Shown here: one piece after another, positions 7,900-15,888 of the stretch | Layout of the letters: every line of letters begins with the position of its first letter | Position numbering within the stretch: the first letter of the stretch is position 1 | DNA from: Bacteroidales bacterium | GTDB lineage: Bacteria; Bacteroidota; Bacteroidia; Bacteroidales; P3 | Direction: 5' to 3' | Assembly: GCA_017940465.1 (NCBI GenBank) | Contig: JAGAYN010000017.1 | Location: 1 to 64,000 of the forward strand | Length of the DNA: 64,000 bases | Made by a program: the position numbers and the translations under genes | Notes under the pieces: model-generated | What the model was told of the DNA's origin: nothing | The model's database searches: none | Seen by the model: only the letters and a program-made list of their open reading frames with translations

Positions 7900-9444
7900 C
7901 TACTCCTCTTCCGCCTCCGCCGCTGCGGTGGGCTGGAACACCCCCTCTTCGTCGATTGTAATGTTCGGATTTTCAAAGTCTTCCATGGTAAGTTTCCGCA
8001 TCGCGAGTGCCGCCTTGTGTGCGGGGTCGGGCCGGAGCCCCTTGCGGTAGGTCTGGAGGAAGGAGTGGATTTTGCCGCCGAGGAGCGTGCCGCTGCGTCC
8101 GATGCGCACTTCGACCAGCGGGGCGTAGGCGGCGGCGCCCGCGAGGCTTACCCCCACGGGGGTGCAGAAGTTGCCCAGGCTGTAGGCCACGAGCCGCCCC
8201 TTGTACACCTCCATGGCGCGCGGCACGTGGGGGCCGTGGCCGAACACCACATCGGCCCCGAGGTCGATGCACAGGTGCGCGAAGCGGCGCAGGTGGCCCC
8301 GACGCTCGCCGAGGTAGGTCTCCGCGCTGTCGGGCAGGTGGGTGTGCTCCACCCCCTCGGCCCCGCCGTGGAAGGAGACAATCAGAATGTCGCAGGCGTA
8401 GTGGAGCGGCTCCAGTATGCGGCGCACCGCGGCGCTGTCGAGCAGCGAGGGTGTGTGGCGGTTGTGTCCGAAGGCGGCGAAGCCGAATGTGATGTTGCCC
8501 TGTCGCAGCAGCGCGGTCTGGCAGGAAGCCTTCAGCCCGGCGTAGCGTATGCCGAGGCTGTCCAGCGCGGCCATGGTCCGGCGCTGGCCCTCGCCCCCGA
8601 AGTCGTTGCTGTGGTTGTTGGCCAGGCTCATGAGGTCGAATCCGGCGGCTTGCAGCAGGGACGCGTATTCGGGCGGCATGCGGAAGGCGTAGCTGTAGGC
8701 GCCCTCCTTCTTCCGGCAGGCGAGGGTGGTGTCGCAGAAGACCCCCTCGAGGTTGCCCAGGGCCAGGTCGGCGCCGGCCAGCACGGGGCGCGGGCTGTCG
8801 AGCAGGTGCCGTCCGCCGTCGCGCGGAAGCTGCAGCGTGGGGTAGGTGGTGCCCAGCATGATGTCGCCCACCAGGGCGAGGGTGTACACGGTGTCGTCCT
8901 CCCGCTCCTGCGCCGGCGCGGCGGGGGACGGCGTGGAGGCGGCGGCTGCCGTGTCGCCCGGCCGGGGCGCCGGAGAGGCGGCAATGAGGCGGCAGGCGCC
9001 GAGGTAGCGGCGGGCGTAGTAGTCCTCGGTCGAGGCCGAGATGCGCACGCCCGTATTGGAGGCATGGATGAAGCGGAAACCCTGGCTGTCGGCCTCGGTC
9101 ACCAGCCCCACGTGGCCGATGGTGTAGTGCCGCAGGCGTCCGCCGAAGAAGACCAAGTCGCCCGCCTGCCACCCTCCCTTCTCCACCTTCGCACCCACAG
9201 GGTACTGCGCGGCCGACGACGAGGGCAGCTGGAGGCCGAAGCGGGAGTAGACATAGCGGGTGAAGCCGGCGCAGTCGAAACTCCCCGGGCCCTTGCCGCC
9301 GTAGCGGTAGGGGGTGCCGATGTGGCGGACGGCCTCGGCCAGGAGCGAATCGACGTTGATATCGGTGCGCAGCGTCTGTGCCCGCAGGGGGAGCAGCGCC
9401 AGCGCCAGGGCGGCAATCAGAAGGATGGGGCGGGGGGAGGTCAT
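7900..9444 (-). CDS. NlpC/P60 peptidase fused to a CapA-type domain
   Basis: A 514-residue exported protein. After a signal peptide (cut near LLPLRAQ), residues 30-155 form an NlpC/P60 cysteine peptidase with Cys58 in GSFDCAGFTRYVYS, His111 in GHVGLV and His127 in IHASN. A Pro/Ala linker (about 160-182) leads to a CapA/PGA-cap metallophosphoesterase-like domain. That domain has LALVGDIMLG, ALGNLEG, SLANNHSNDFG, VSFHGG and VFGHGPHVPRAMEVY followed by YSLGNF. NlpC/P60 domains cut gamma-D-Glu-diamino acid bonds in peptidoglycan; CapA domains belong to poly-gamma-glutamate systems. The single-chain combination suggests action on gamma-glutamyl links (inference). It lies 2 bases after the ABC ATPase gene. 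Confidence 0.9.
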   Translation of the reverse strand: MTSPRPILLIAALALALLPLRAQTLRTDINVDSLLAEAVRHIGTPYRYGGKGPGSFDCAGFTRYVYSRFGLQLPSSSAAQYPVGAKVEKGGWQAGDLVFFGGRLRHYTIGHVGLVTEADSQGFRFIHASNTGVRISASTEDYYARRYLGACRLIAASPAPRPGDTAAAASTPSPAAPAQEREDDTVYTLALVGDIMLGTTYPTLQLPRDGGRHLLDSPRPVLAGADLALGNLEGVFCDTTLACRKKEGAYSYAFRMPPEYASLLQAAGFDLMSLANNHSNDFGGEGQRRTMAALDSLGIRYAGLKASCQTALLRQGNITFGFAAFGHNRHTPSLLDSAAVRRILEPLHYACDILIVSFHGGAEGVEHTHLPDSAETYLGERRGHLRRFAHLCIDLGADVVFGHGPHVPRAMEVYKGRLVAYSLGNFCTPVGVSLAGAAAYAPLVEVRIGRSGTLLGGKIHSFLQTYRKGLRPDPAHKAALAMRKLTMEDFENPNITIDEEGVFQPTAAAEAEEE

Positions 9445-9446
9445 GG

Positions 9447-10190
9447 TCAATAGTCGAACAGGATGCGCCCCTCGGACGTGTGTGAAGCCACGCCGTAGAC
9501 TTTGGCGATGTTCTCCGGCGTGAGCCCCTCGGCCACCGGGCCGTGGAACAGCAGGCGGCCCTGGTGGATCAGCAGCAGCCGGTCGCAGAACTGCAGGGCG
9601 AGGTTGAGGTCGTGGATGACGATGAGGACGGTCTTCTCGGTGGCCTGTTTCAGCAGGCGCATGATTTCCAGCTGGTGTGCGATGTCGAGGTTTGAGACCG
9701 GCTCGTCCATCAGCAGCACCGGGGTCTGCTGCGCCAGCGCACGGGCAATCATGACGCGCTGCAGCTCGCCGCCGCTCATCTGGGCGGGCTTGGCCAGCCG
9801 CAGGTGCCAGGTGCCGGTCTGCTTCATGCAGTGCTCCACGATGTCCCAGTCGGCCTGGCTCTCGTTCTGCAGCCGCCTCTGGTAGGGGTTGCGCCCCATG
9901 AGGACGGTCTCGAAGGCCGAGAACTCGAAGTCGGTCTGCGGATGCTGCCGCACGAAGGCCACGCGCTGGGCCAGTTCGCGGGCTGTATAGTCCCCCACCT
10001 GACGCCCGTCCAGCAACACCCGCCCGCCGTCCGGCTGCAGCAGGCCGCCGATGCAGCGCAGCAGCGTGGTCTTGCCGCATCCGTTGGGGCCCATGACGGC
10101 GGTGATGCCGCCCGGGGCGATGTCGGCCGTGATGCCGGCGAGCACGTCGCGCGTGCCGTAGTGGACCTTGATATCGTCGAGCTTGAGCAT
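9447..10190 (-). CDS. ABC transporter ATPase, FecE/BtuD type
   Basis: A 247-residue cytoplasmic ATPase that powers uptake by the adjacent FecCD-type permease. Walker A GPNGCGKT is at 34-41, the signature is MSGGELQRVMIARAL, Walker B with the catalytic Glu is VLLMDEPVSNLD, and the H-loop His is in VLIVIHDLNLAL. The family imports iron siderophores, haem or cobalamin; the sequence alone does not choose among them. The start at 10190 (MLKLDDIKVHYG) is 5 bases after the permease stop. Confidence 0.93.
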   Translation of the reverse strand: MLKLDDIKVHYGTRDVLAGITADIAPGGITAVMGPNGCGKTTLLRCIGGLLQPDGGRVLLDGRQVGDYTARELAQRVAFVRQHPQTDFEFSAFETVLMGRNPYQRRLQNESQADWDIVEHCMKQTGTWHLRLAKPAQMSGGELQRVMIARALAQQTPVLLMDEPVSNLDIAHQLEIMRLLKQATEKTVLIVIHDLNLALQFCDRLLLIHQGRLLFHGPVAEGLTPENIAKVYGVASHTSEGRILFDY

Positions 10191-10195
10191 GGGGC

Positions 10196-11170
10196 CTAAT
10201 AGGAGCGTTTGTTCTTGTAAAGCAGGTAGATGAAGAGCGGAGCCCCGACCATGGAGGTGAGGCTGCCCACAGGCAGTTCGCTGGGCCGCAGGAGGGTGCG
10301 TGCCAGCGTGTCGCACACCAGCACGAACAACGCGCCGCACAGCATGGCGTAGGGCACCAGCCGCCGGTTGTCCGGCCCGGACACCAGCCGCACCGCATGG
10401 GGCACTATCAGCCCCACAAAACCTATCACCCCGCAGGAACTGACGGCAAAGGCCACCATCAGGGTGGTGAAGAGCAGCAGCACCCGTTTCACGCGTTCCA
10501 CCTCCACCCCCATGCTCTTGGCGGCCTCGCTGCCGGCCAGCAGCAGGTTGAGGTCGCGCCCGTGCCACAGCACCACCGCGATGCCTACCGCCGCCACCGG
10601 TGCCATGAGGCACACATCGGCCCACGTGCTGGAACCGAACGAGCCCATCGTCCAGAAGATGATGGCATCCATCTTCTCCTGGTTGAGCACCATGAGGAAG
10701 GATATGACGGCCGAGATGAGCAGCGTCAGGCACACGCCGGTGAGCAACAGGGTGGTGGTGTGCATGCGGTTGCCGATGGAGGCGATGCGGTAGATGAGCA
10801 CCACCGTGAGCAGTGCCGCCACCAGGGCCATCCCCCCCACGCCCCATAGCCATGCCTCCAGGCCCAGCAGTATGGCCACCGCCGCGCCCAGCGAGGCACC
10901 GCTGCTGACCCCCAGCACATAGGGGTCGGTCAGCGGGTTGCGGAAAACACTTTGGTAGGCCGCGCCGCACACGCTCAGCACCGCCCCCACCAAGGCACTC
11001 ATCAGCACCCTTGGAAGGCGCAGGCGGAGGAATATGGGCGAATGCCACAGCTCGTCCCAGCGGAAGTCGACGGCACCGAAAAGGCAGCTCGCCGCCATGG
11101 CGCCCAGCAGCAGCAGTGTGAGGCCCGCCAGGACCCAGGGATTGGCGCGGTGGTGTGCAGTGGAGTTCAC
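10196..11170 (-). CDS. FecCD/BtuC family permease
   Basis: A 324-residue polytopic inner-membrane protein of the iron-chelate/vitamin B12 importer type, expected to have about ten helices. RLPRVLMSALVGAVLSVCGA, the RNPLTDPYVLGVSSGASLGA segment and GFVGLIVPHAVRL (cytoplasmic coupling helix) are hallmark stretches; VGSLTSMVGAPLFIYLL closes the protein. No substrate-binding protein or TonB receptor is in this operon, so the partner must be encoded elsewhere. The ATG overlaps the dapB stop by four bases. Confidence 0.93.
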   Translation of the reverse strand: MNSTAHHRANPWVLAGLTLLLLGAMAASCLFGAVDFRWDELWHSPIFLRLRLPRVLMSALVGAVLSVCGAAYQSVFRNPLTDPYVLGVSSGASLGAAVAILLGLEAWLWGVGGMALVAALLTVVLIYRIASIGNRMHTTTLLLTGVCLTLLISAVISFLMVLNQEKMDAIIFWTMGSFGSSTWADVCLMAPVAAVGIAVVLWHGRDLNLLLAGSEAAKSMGVEVERVKRVLLLFTTLMVAFAVSSCGVIGFVGLIVPHAVRLVSGPDNRRLVPYAMLCGALFVLVCDTLARTLLRPSELPVGSLTSMVGAPLFIYLLYKNKRSY

Positions 11171-11850
11171 GCCAGGAGGTCTTTCATGGTGAAGTGTCCG
11201 GTGCGCCCCTGCAGGTATTCGGCCGCCAGCAGGGCACCGAGTGCCAGGCCGCGCCGCGAGTGCGCCTCGTGGGTCAGCGTGAGGGTGTCCACAGCGCTGC
11301 GGTAGGCCACGGTGTGGATGCCTGGCACCTCGCCCTGCCGCACCGACTCGATGGGGATGCCCTCCAAGGGGCGTCCGCCGCAGGCGGCAATCTGGTTCGC
11401 AAGGGTGAGCGCGGTGCCGCTGGGCGAGTCGAGTTTGTGCACGTGGTGCGTTTCGGCGATGTCCACCGCGTACTCCCCGCGTCCGCGCATCAATGCGGCC
11501 AGGCGTTCGTTGAGTTCAAACATGATGTTCATGCCGAGGCTGAAGTTGGAGGCGGTGAAGAGCGAGCGGTTCTCTTCGAGGCACCGCGCCACGACCTCGG
11601 CCTGCCGGTCGGTCCAGCCGGTGGTGCCGCAGACGATGGGAAGCCCCATGCCGAAGCAGCGGAGGATGTTCTCCACCGCCGTGGTGGGGGTGGTGAACTC
11701 GATGGCCGCGTCGGCCGTGCGCAGCCGGTCGGCCTTGGCGCTCCATTCCTCCTCGTTGTCGACGGTGCACACCACGGTGTGCCCGCGTTCCGGGGCCAGG
11801 TCCTCTATGGCATGCCCCATCTTGCCGTATCCTATCAGTGCGATATTCAT
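11167..11850 (-). CDS. dapB: 4-hydroxy-tetrahydrodipicolinate reductase
   Basis: A 227-residue NAD(P)H-dependent reductase of the lysine/diaminopimelate pathway, which supplies the cross-linking residue of peptidoglycan. IGYGKMG at 6-12 is the nucleotide-binding loop, CGTTGW follows, and HHVHKLDSPSGTAL carries the catalytic His/Lys and substrate loop. The start at 11850 is the first Met giving the GxGxxG motif at the N-terminus; a TATCTTTGC box 19 bases upstream supports it. It heads an operon with a metal-chelate-type ABC importer and the NlpC/CapA fusion, and overlaps the permease by ATGA. Confidence 0.95.
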   Translation of the reverse strand: MNIALIGYGKMGHAIEDLAPERGHTVVCTVDNEEEWSAKADRLRTADAAIEFTTPTTAVENILRCFGMGLPIVCGTTGWTDRQAEVVARCLEENRSLFTASNFSLGMNIMFELNERLAALMRGRGEYAVDIAETHHVHKLDSPSGTALTLANQIAACGGRPLEGIPIESVRQGEVPGIHTVAYRSAVDTLTLTHEAHSRRGLALGALLAAEYLQGRTGHFTMKDLLA

Positions 11851-11868
11851 GGGTGGTCGATTTGGTTT

Positions 11869-11901
11869 GCAAAGATACGAAGCTTGCCCGACATGGCAAA
11901 A
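11869..11901 (-). promoter_or_regulatory. Promoter of dapB operon
   Basis: On the minus strand, TTTTGCCATGTCGGG is followed by TATCTTTGC at 11877-11869, with 19 bases between TTTG and TATC. Predicted start about 16 bases before the dapB ATG. Confidence 0.75.
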
Positions 11902-12152
11902 TTTATTTGAAAAGGGGGGCGTCAGGAGGCATTTCCGCAGGCTTGCAAGTAGTTGATAGACAGTATCTGGCAAGTTGTAGGTTTTGCTCCCCTTTTTATC
12001 CTCCAGGTAGGTGGCAGGAGTGCCGGAGGCAACGGGCAGGGATGTGGGTGGGGGAGAGGGGCGAAATGTTAAATTTTCAGTTTCGTACAATAATGTTGGA
12101 AAAGTGTAGTTATGAGGGGTGAAATTATGAATGTTCAACCAAAAAGGCGCGT

Positions 12153-12314
12153 ATGATGCAGGAATACGAATTCACCCAGGCGGACACATTTTCGCCCTCT
12201 GCAAGCACACACATACAACCCTCGGAGCAGGTGCTCCAGAACATCGTGAGTTTCGCCCGCTGCTATCAGCATGTCGAGGCGGGGGGCATGCGGATCAAGG
12301 TCTGCATGAACTGA
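12153..12314 (+). CDS. Small conserved-type protein of 53 residues
   Basis: A short gene with ATGATG start and TGA stop, immediately followed by a strong terminator. The protein starts MMQEYEFTQAD and ends PSEQVLQNIVSFARCYQHVE then GGMRIKVCMN. Its shape, a disordered N-terminus plus one amphipathic helix and a final short strand ending in Asn, resembles the many 40-55-residue proteins of Bacteroidales that end in LN or MN and have no assigned function. There is no signal peptide. The stretch 11902-12152 upstream shows no other gene. Confidence 0.6.
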   Translation: MMQEYEFTQADTFSPSASTHIQPSEQVLQNIVSFARCYQHVEAGGMRIKVCMN

Positions 12315-12320
12315 AAACGG

Positions 12321-12353
12321 AAGCGGGCGCCCCGTCGGGGCGCCCGCTTGCTT
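12321..12353. terminator. Bidirectional terminator between the small gene and lptB
   Basis: A 13-bp perfect GC-rich palindrome with a 3-base loop (12321-12349), flanked by AAAA on the left and a T-rich stretch on the right. It can serve both convergent genes. Confidence 0.75.
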
Positions 12354-13117
12354 TATTGCCTTTCGCTCGATTTCAGCACGAAGTCCCTTCCGAGGTATTT
12401 CTCCCTCACCTCCGGGTCGCCGGCCAGCTGCTCGGGAGTGCCCTGCTGCAGTACAGAGCCTTCGTAGAGGAGGTAGGCGCGATTGGTGATGTGGAGGGTT
12501 TCGCGCACGTTGTGGTCGGTGATGAGGATACCGATGTTGCGCTCCTTGAGTTTGAGGACGATGTCCTGTATGTCCTGCACAGCTATGGGGTCGACGCCGG
12601 CGAAGGGCTCATCGAGCAGGAGGAACATGGGGTCGTTGGCCAGGGCGCGTGCAATCTCGGTGCGGCGACGCTCGCCGCCGCTGAGCTGTATGCCCTTGCT
12701 GTCGCGGATGTGGTTGAGGTGGAACTCGGCCAGGAGCGACTCCAGTTTCTCTTCGCGCTGGCTGTTGTCCAGGTCCTTGCGGAACTGGAGGATGGACATG
12801 ATGTTGTCCGCCACGGTCATCTGGCGGAAGACGGATGCCTCCTGGGCCAGGTAGCCCACGCCCATCTGTGCGCGGCGGTACATGGGGAGGCGGGTCAGTT
12901 CCACCGTCTCGCCTTCTTCGCCCGGGCCGGGGGCGAGGTAGACTTTCCCGCTGTAGGGCTTGATGATTCCCACCACCATGTAGAATGTGGTGGTCTTGCC
13001 TGCGCCGTTGGGCCCCAGCAGGCCCACAATCTCGCCTTGGCTCACTTCCACCGACGCACCCTTGACCACGGTGCGTTTGCGGTACATCTTGACTACGTTG
13101 TCGGTATAGAGTTTCAT
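12353..13117 (-). CDS. lptB: LPS export ABC transporter ATPase
   Basis: A 254-residue ATPase that drives LptFG to extract lipopolysaccharide from the inner membrane. Walker A GPNGAGKT is at 35-42; the LptB-type signature is LSGGERRRTEIARAL, Walker B is FLLLDEPFAGVDPIAV, and ITDHNVRETLHI holds the switch His. MGVGYLAQEASVFRQMTVADN is typical of LptB rather than branched-chain amino-acid ATPases. A short insertion near residues 63-70 (GPGEEGE) is common in Bacteroidetes LptB. No lptA, lptC or lptF gene is adjacent. Confidence 0.95.
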   Translation of the reverse strand: MKLYTDNVVKMYRKRTVVKGASVEVSQGEIVGLLGPNGAGKTTTFYMVVGIIKPYSGKVYLAPGPGEEGETVELTRLPMYRRAQMGVGYLAQEASVFRQMTVADNIMSILQFRKDLDNSQREEKLESLLAEFHLNHIRDSKGIQLSGGERRRTEIARALANDPMFLLLDEPFAGVDPIAVQDIQDIVLKLKERNIGILITDHNVRETLHITNRAYLLYEGSVLQQGTPEQLAGDPEVREKYLGRDFVLKSSERQ

Positions 13118-13325
13118 AGGATACGTTCTCTTAATAATGTATCATGTGTGTGCGCGACGGCCGGGTGGCGGCTGCCCTGCCGGAGGCGTAAAAAAGGGCC
13201 CCGGCTGCCTCGGCAGATGCCTCGCCGATAGGGTCGTGCAGATTTTCCATGGCTTTTTTTTTACATGTAATTTCCTGATACGCAAATTCTTCTGCTTCTT
13301 CTCGGCTCTTCACGGTGAAAAATAT

Positions 13326-13356
13326 TTTGTAGGTTTCACGTTTTTTTGTACCTTTG
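13326..13356 (+). promoter_or_regulatory. Promoter of recQ
   Basis: TTTG at 13326-13329, 19 bases, TACCTTTG at 13349-13356. The predicted start lies about 35 bases before the recQ ATG. Confidence 0.65.
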
Positions 13357-13396
13357 TAAACCATTAACGCGCCTTTGCGGCAATTATTGTTGAAGG

Positions 13397-15601
13397 ATGA
13401 AAGATTTGCACACCTCACTGAAGGAAATATTCGGCTTCAGCCAGTTCAAAGGGGACCAGGAGGCCATCATACGCAGCCTGCTGGACGGCAACGACACCTT
13501 TGTCATCATGCCCACCGGCGGAGGCAAGAGCCTCTGCTACCAGCTCCCGGCCATGATGCTCAAAGGTACGGCCATCGTGGTGTCGCCCCTCATCGCCCTG
13601 ATGAAGAACCAGGTGGATGCGGTGCGCTACACTTCGGGCAGCAACTGTGTGGCCCATTTCCTCAATTCGTCGCTCAACAAGGCCCAGGTGACCGAAGTCA
13701 AGGACGACCTCCTCAAGGGCGACACCAAGTTGCTCTATGTGGCGCCGGAGACGCTCTCGAAGGAGGACACCATCGAGATGCTGAAGCAGATCCCCATCTC
13801 TTTCTTCGCCATCGACGAGGCGCACTGCATTTCGGAGTGGGGCCACGACTTCCGGCCGGAGTACCGTCGTCTGCGGGCGGCCATCAAGGTGATCAACTCC
13901 CGTGTGCCCATCCTCACCCTCACCGCCTCGGCCACCCCCAAGGTGCAGCAGGACATCATCAAGAACCTCGGCATGGAGAATGCCAAGACGTTCATTTCCA
14001 GTTTCAACCGGCCCAATCTCTATTACGAGGTGCGCCCCAAGCCGAGCGAGCCCATGATGCTGCACAAGGAGATCATACGCTTCATCAAGGAGAACCCCGG
14101 CAAGAGCGGCATTATATATTGTCTCACGCGCAAGCGCGTGGAGGAGATTGCCGAACTGCTGGTGATCAACGGCATCAAGGCGTTGCCCTACCATGCGGGT
14201 CTGGACAACAAGGTGCGTGCCGAGAACCAGGACAAGTTCCTCATGGAGGAGGTGGACGTCATCGTGGCCACCATTGCCTTCGGCATGGGCATCGACAAGC
14301 CCGACGTGCGCTTTGTCATCCACTACGACATACCGAAGAGCATCGAGGGCTATTACCAGGAGACGGGCCGCGCCGGCCGTGACGGCGGCGAGGGACGCTG
14401 CATCGCCTTCTACAGCGAGCAGGACGTGGAGAAACTCTACAAATTCTTCACCGACAAGAACGTCACCGAGCAGGAAATGGCCAAACAGCTGGTGCAGGAG
14501 ATGGTCTCCTACGCCGAGAGTTCGGCCTGCCGCAGGCTCAACATTTTGAAATACTTCGGCGAGGACTACAACGAACCCCACTGCGGCAACTGCGACAACT
14601 GCACCCATCCCAAGCCCCAGGTGGAGGCCAAGGAGGAGATGGCTATGGCGCTGGAGACGGTGCTGGCCATGAAGCAGGCGTTCAAGCCGAAGGATATCGT
14701 GGACGTCATCATGGGCCGCAAGAACAGCAACACCAAGAGCTACCATCTGGACCAGTTGGAGCAGTTCGGTTGCGGCACCGAGCGCGACGACCTCTTCTGG
14801 AAGGCCGTCCTGCGGCAGGCGCAGTTCGAGGGGCTCCTGCAGAAGGAGATCGAGCAATACGGCGTGCTGAAACTCACCCCGGCGGGCAGCAAATTCATCA
14901 AGAGCCCCTACACGCTCTATGTCACCTGCGACCACGACTACTCGGGCGAGGGCGGCGACGACGAGGACGAGATGCTGGCCAGCGGCGGCGGCGGCGCGGC
15001 GGCGGGCGACGAGGCTCTCTACGTGCAGCTCAAGAGCCTCCGCAAGAGCATCGCCACGCGCGAGAAACTGCCGGCATACGTCATTTTCGACGAGTCGTCG
15101 CTCAAGGACATGACCCTGCAGTACCCCTGCACCGTCGAGGAACTCTCCCACTGCGCCGGCGTCGGCGTCGGCAAGGCCCAGAAGTACGGCAAACCCTTCA
15201 TCGACCTCATCCGCCAGTATGTGGAGGACAACGACATCGAGCGTCCGCAGGACATCGTGGTGAAGAGCGCCGTCAACAAGTCGGGCCTCAAAGTCTACAT
15301 CATCCAGGCCATCGACCGCCTCAAAAGCCTCGAGGACATCGCCGAGGGCAAGGGCCTCACCATGGACGAACTGCTCACCGAGATGGAGCACATCATCTCC
15401 AGCGGAGCCAAGCTCAACATCGACTACTATATCAACGAGGTGATGGAGCCGGAGCATCAGGAGGAGCTGCTCGACTACTGGCGCAATTCCGAGACCGACT
15501 CGCTGGAGGCCGCCTACGAGGAGTTCGCCTCCGACCCGGACTACACCGAGGAGGAAATCCGCCTCATGCGCATCAAGTTCATGGCCGATTTCGGACATTG
15601 A
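13397..15601 (+). CDS. recQ: ATP-dependent DNA helicase RecQ
   Basis: A 734-residue superfamily 2, 3'-5' helicase for recombination repair. The motor has Walker A PTGGGKS with Lys44, DEAH at 140-143, the aromatic-rich loop CISEWGHDFRPEY, SATP and QETGRAGRDG. The zinc module is visible as SACRRLNILKYFGE followed by CGNCDNC. A winged-helix region and an HRDC domain (about 545-625) follow. A further 110-residue acidic C-terminal extension is longer than in E. coli RecQ (about 610 residues), as is common in Bacteroidetes. A low-complexity linker of eight Gly/Ala residues sits before HRDC. It is monocistronic, with an intergenic R element just downstream. Confidence 0.96.
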   Translation: MKDLHTSLKEIFGFSQFKGDQEAIIRSLLDGNDTFVIMPTGGGKSLCYQLPAMMLKGTAIVVSPLIALMKNQVDAVRYTSGSNCVAHFLNSSLNKAQVTEVKDDLLKGDTKLLYVAPETLSKEDTIEMLKQIPISFFAIDEAHCISEWGHDFRPEYRRLRAAIKVINSRVPILTLTASATPKVQQDIIKNLGMENAKTFISSFNRPNLYYEVRPKPSEPMMLHKEIIRFIKENPGKSGIIYCLTRKRVEEIAELLVINGIKALPYHAGLDNKVRAENQDKFLMEEVDVIVATIAFGMGIDKPDVRFVIHYDIPKSIEGYYQETGRAGRDGGEGRCIAFYSEQDVEKLYKFFTDKNVTEQEMAKQLVQEMVSYAESSACRRLNILKYFGEDYNEPHCGNCDNCTHPKPQVEAKEEMAMALETVLAMKQAFKPKDIVDVIMGRKNSNTKSYHLDQLEQFGCGTERDDLFWKAVLRQAQFEGLLQKEIEQYGVLKLTPAGSKFIKSPYTLYVTCDHDYSGEGGDDEDEMLASGGGGAAAGDEALYVQLKSLRKSIATREKLPAYVIFDESSLKDMTLQYPCTVEELSHCAGVGVGKAQKYGKPFIDLIRQYVEDNDIERPQDIVVKSAVNKSGLKVYIIQAIDRLKSLEDIAEGKGLTMDELLTEMEHIISSGAKLNIDYYINEVMEPEHQEELLDYWRNSETDSLEAAYEEFASDPDYTEEEIRLMRIKFMADFGH

Positions 15602-15632
15602 GCCGTTATGACCCCCTGGCCGGCCGGGGACC

Positions 15633-15699
15633 GGTCCATATCGGGTCAGAGTCGAAGTAAATACATAGAGGATACCTACCGGATACCTATAGGATGCCC
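15633..15699 (+). repeat. Intergenic element R, copy 2
   Basis: GGTCCATATCGGGTCAG, the core AGTCGAAGTAAATAC, then GGATACCTACC-type 11-bp repeats. It starts 31 bases after the recQ stop in the same sense. Confidence 0.85.
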
Positions 15700-15743
15700 G
15701 CCGCCTCCCGGCACGACATTCTCCATAATTTTTTAAAAAAACA

Positions 15744-15776
15744 TTTGGCCGTACAGAAAAATGGTTGTATCTTTGC
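15744..15776 (+). promoter_or_regulatory. Promoter of the thiamine operon
   Basis: TTTG at 15744-15747, a 20-base spacer beginning GCCGTACAG, TATCTTTGC at 15768-15776. The predicted start, near 15782, falls just before the riboswitch. Confidence 0.75.
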
Positions 15777-15789
15777 AGCGAAATATTAA

Positions 15790-15883
15790 CCCATAGGGGT
15801 GCTCCTATATTCCTCACTGTGAGGATAAAGGGCTGAGAATATACCCTTATAACTTGATCCGGGTAATGCCGGCGGAAGGAACA
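15790..15883 (+). promoter_or_regulatory. TPP riboswitch (THI box)
   Basis: The conserved aptamer strings are present in order: AGGGGTGCTCC, GGGCTGAGAATATACCCTT, ACTTGATCCGGGTAATGCCG and GCGGAAGGAAC. An optional P3 hairpin (CCTCACTGTGAGG) sits between the first two. The aptamer ends about six bases before the receptor ATG with no intervening terminator, so control is probably at translation initiation: TPP binding would hide the start. Confidence 0.95.
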
Positions 15884-15888
15884 AAAAC

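Noticed and set aside
13131..13418. Minus-strand frame of 95 codons opposite the recQ start
   Set aside because: It covers the recQ promoter and start; the Lys-rich sequence arises from T-rich promoter DNA.
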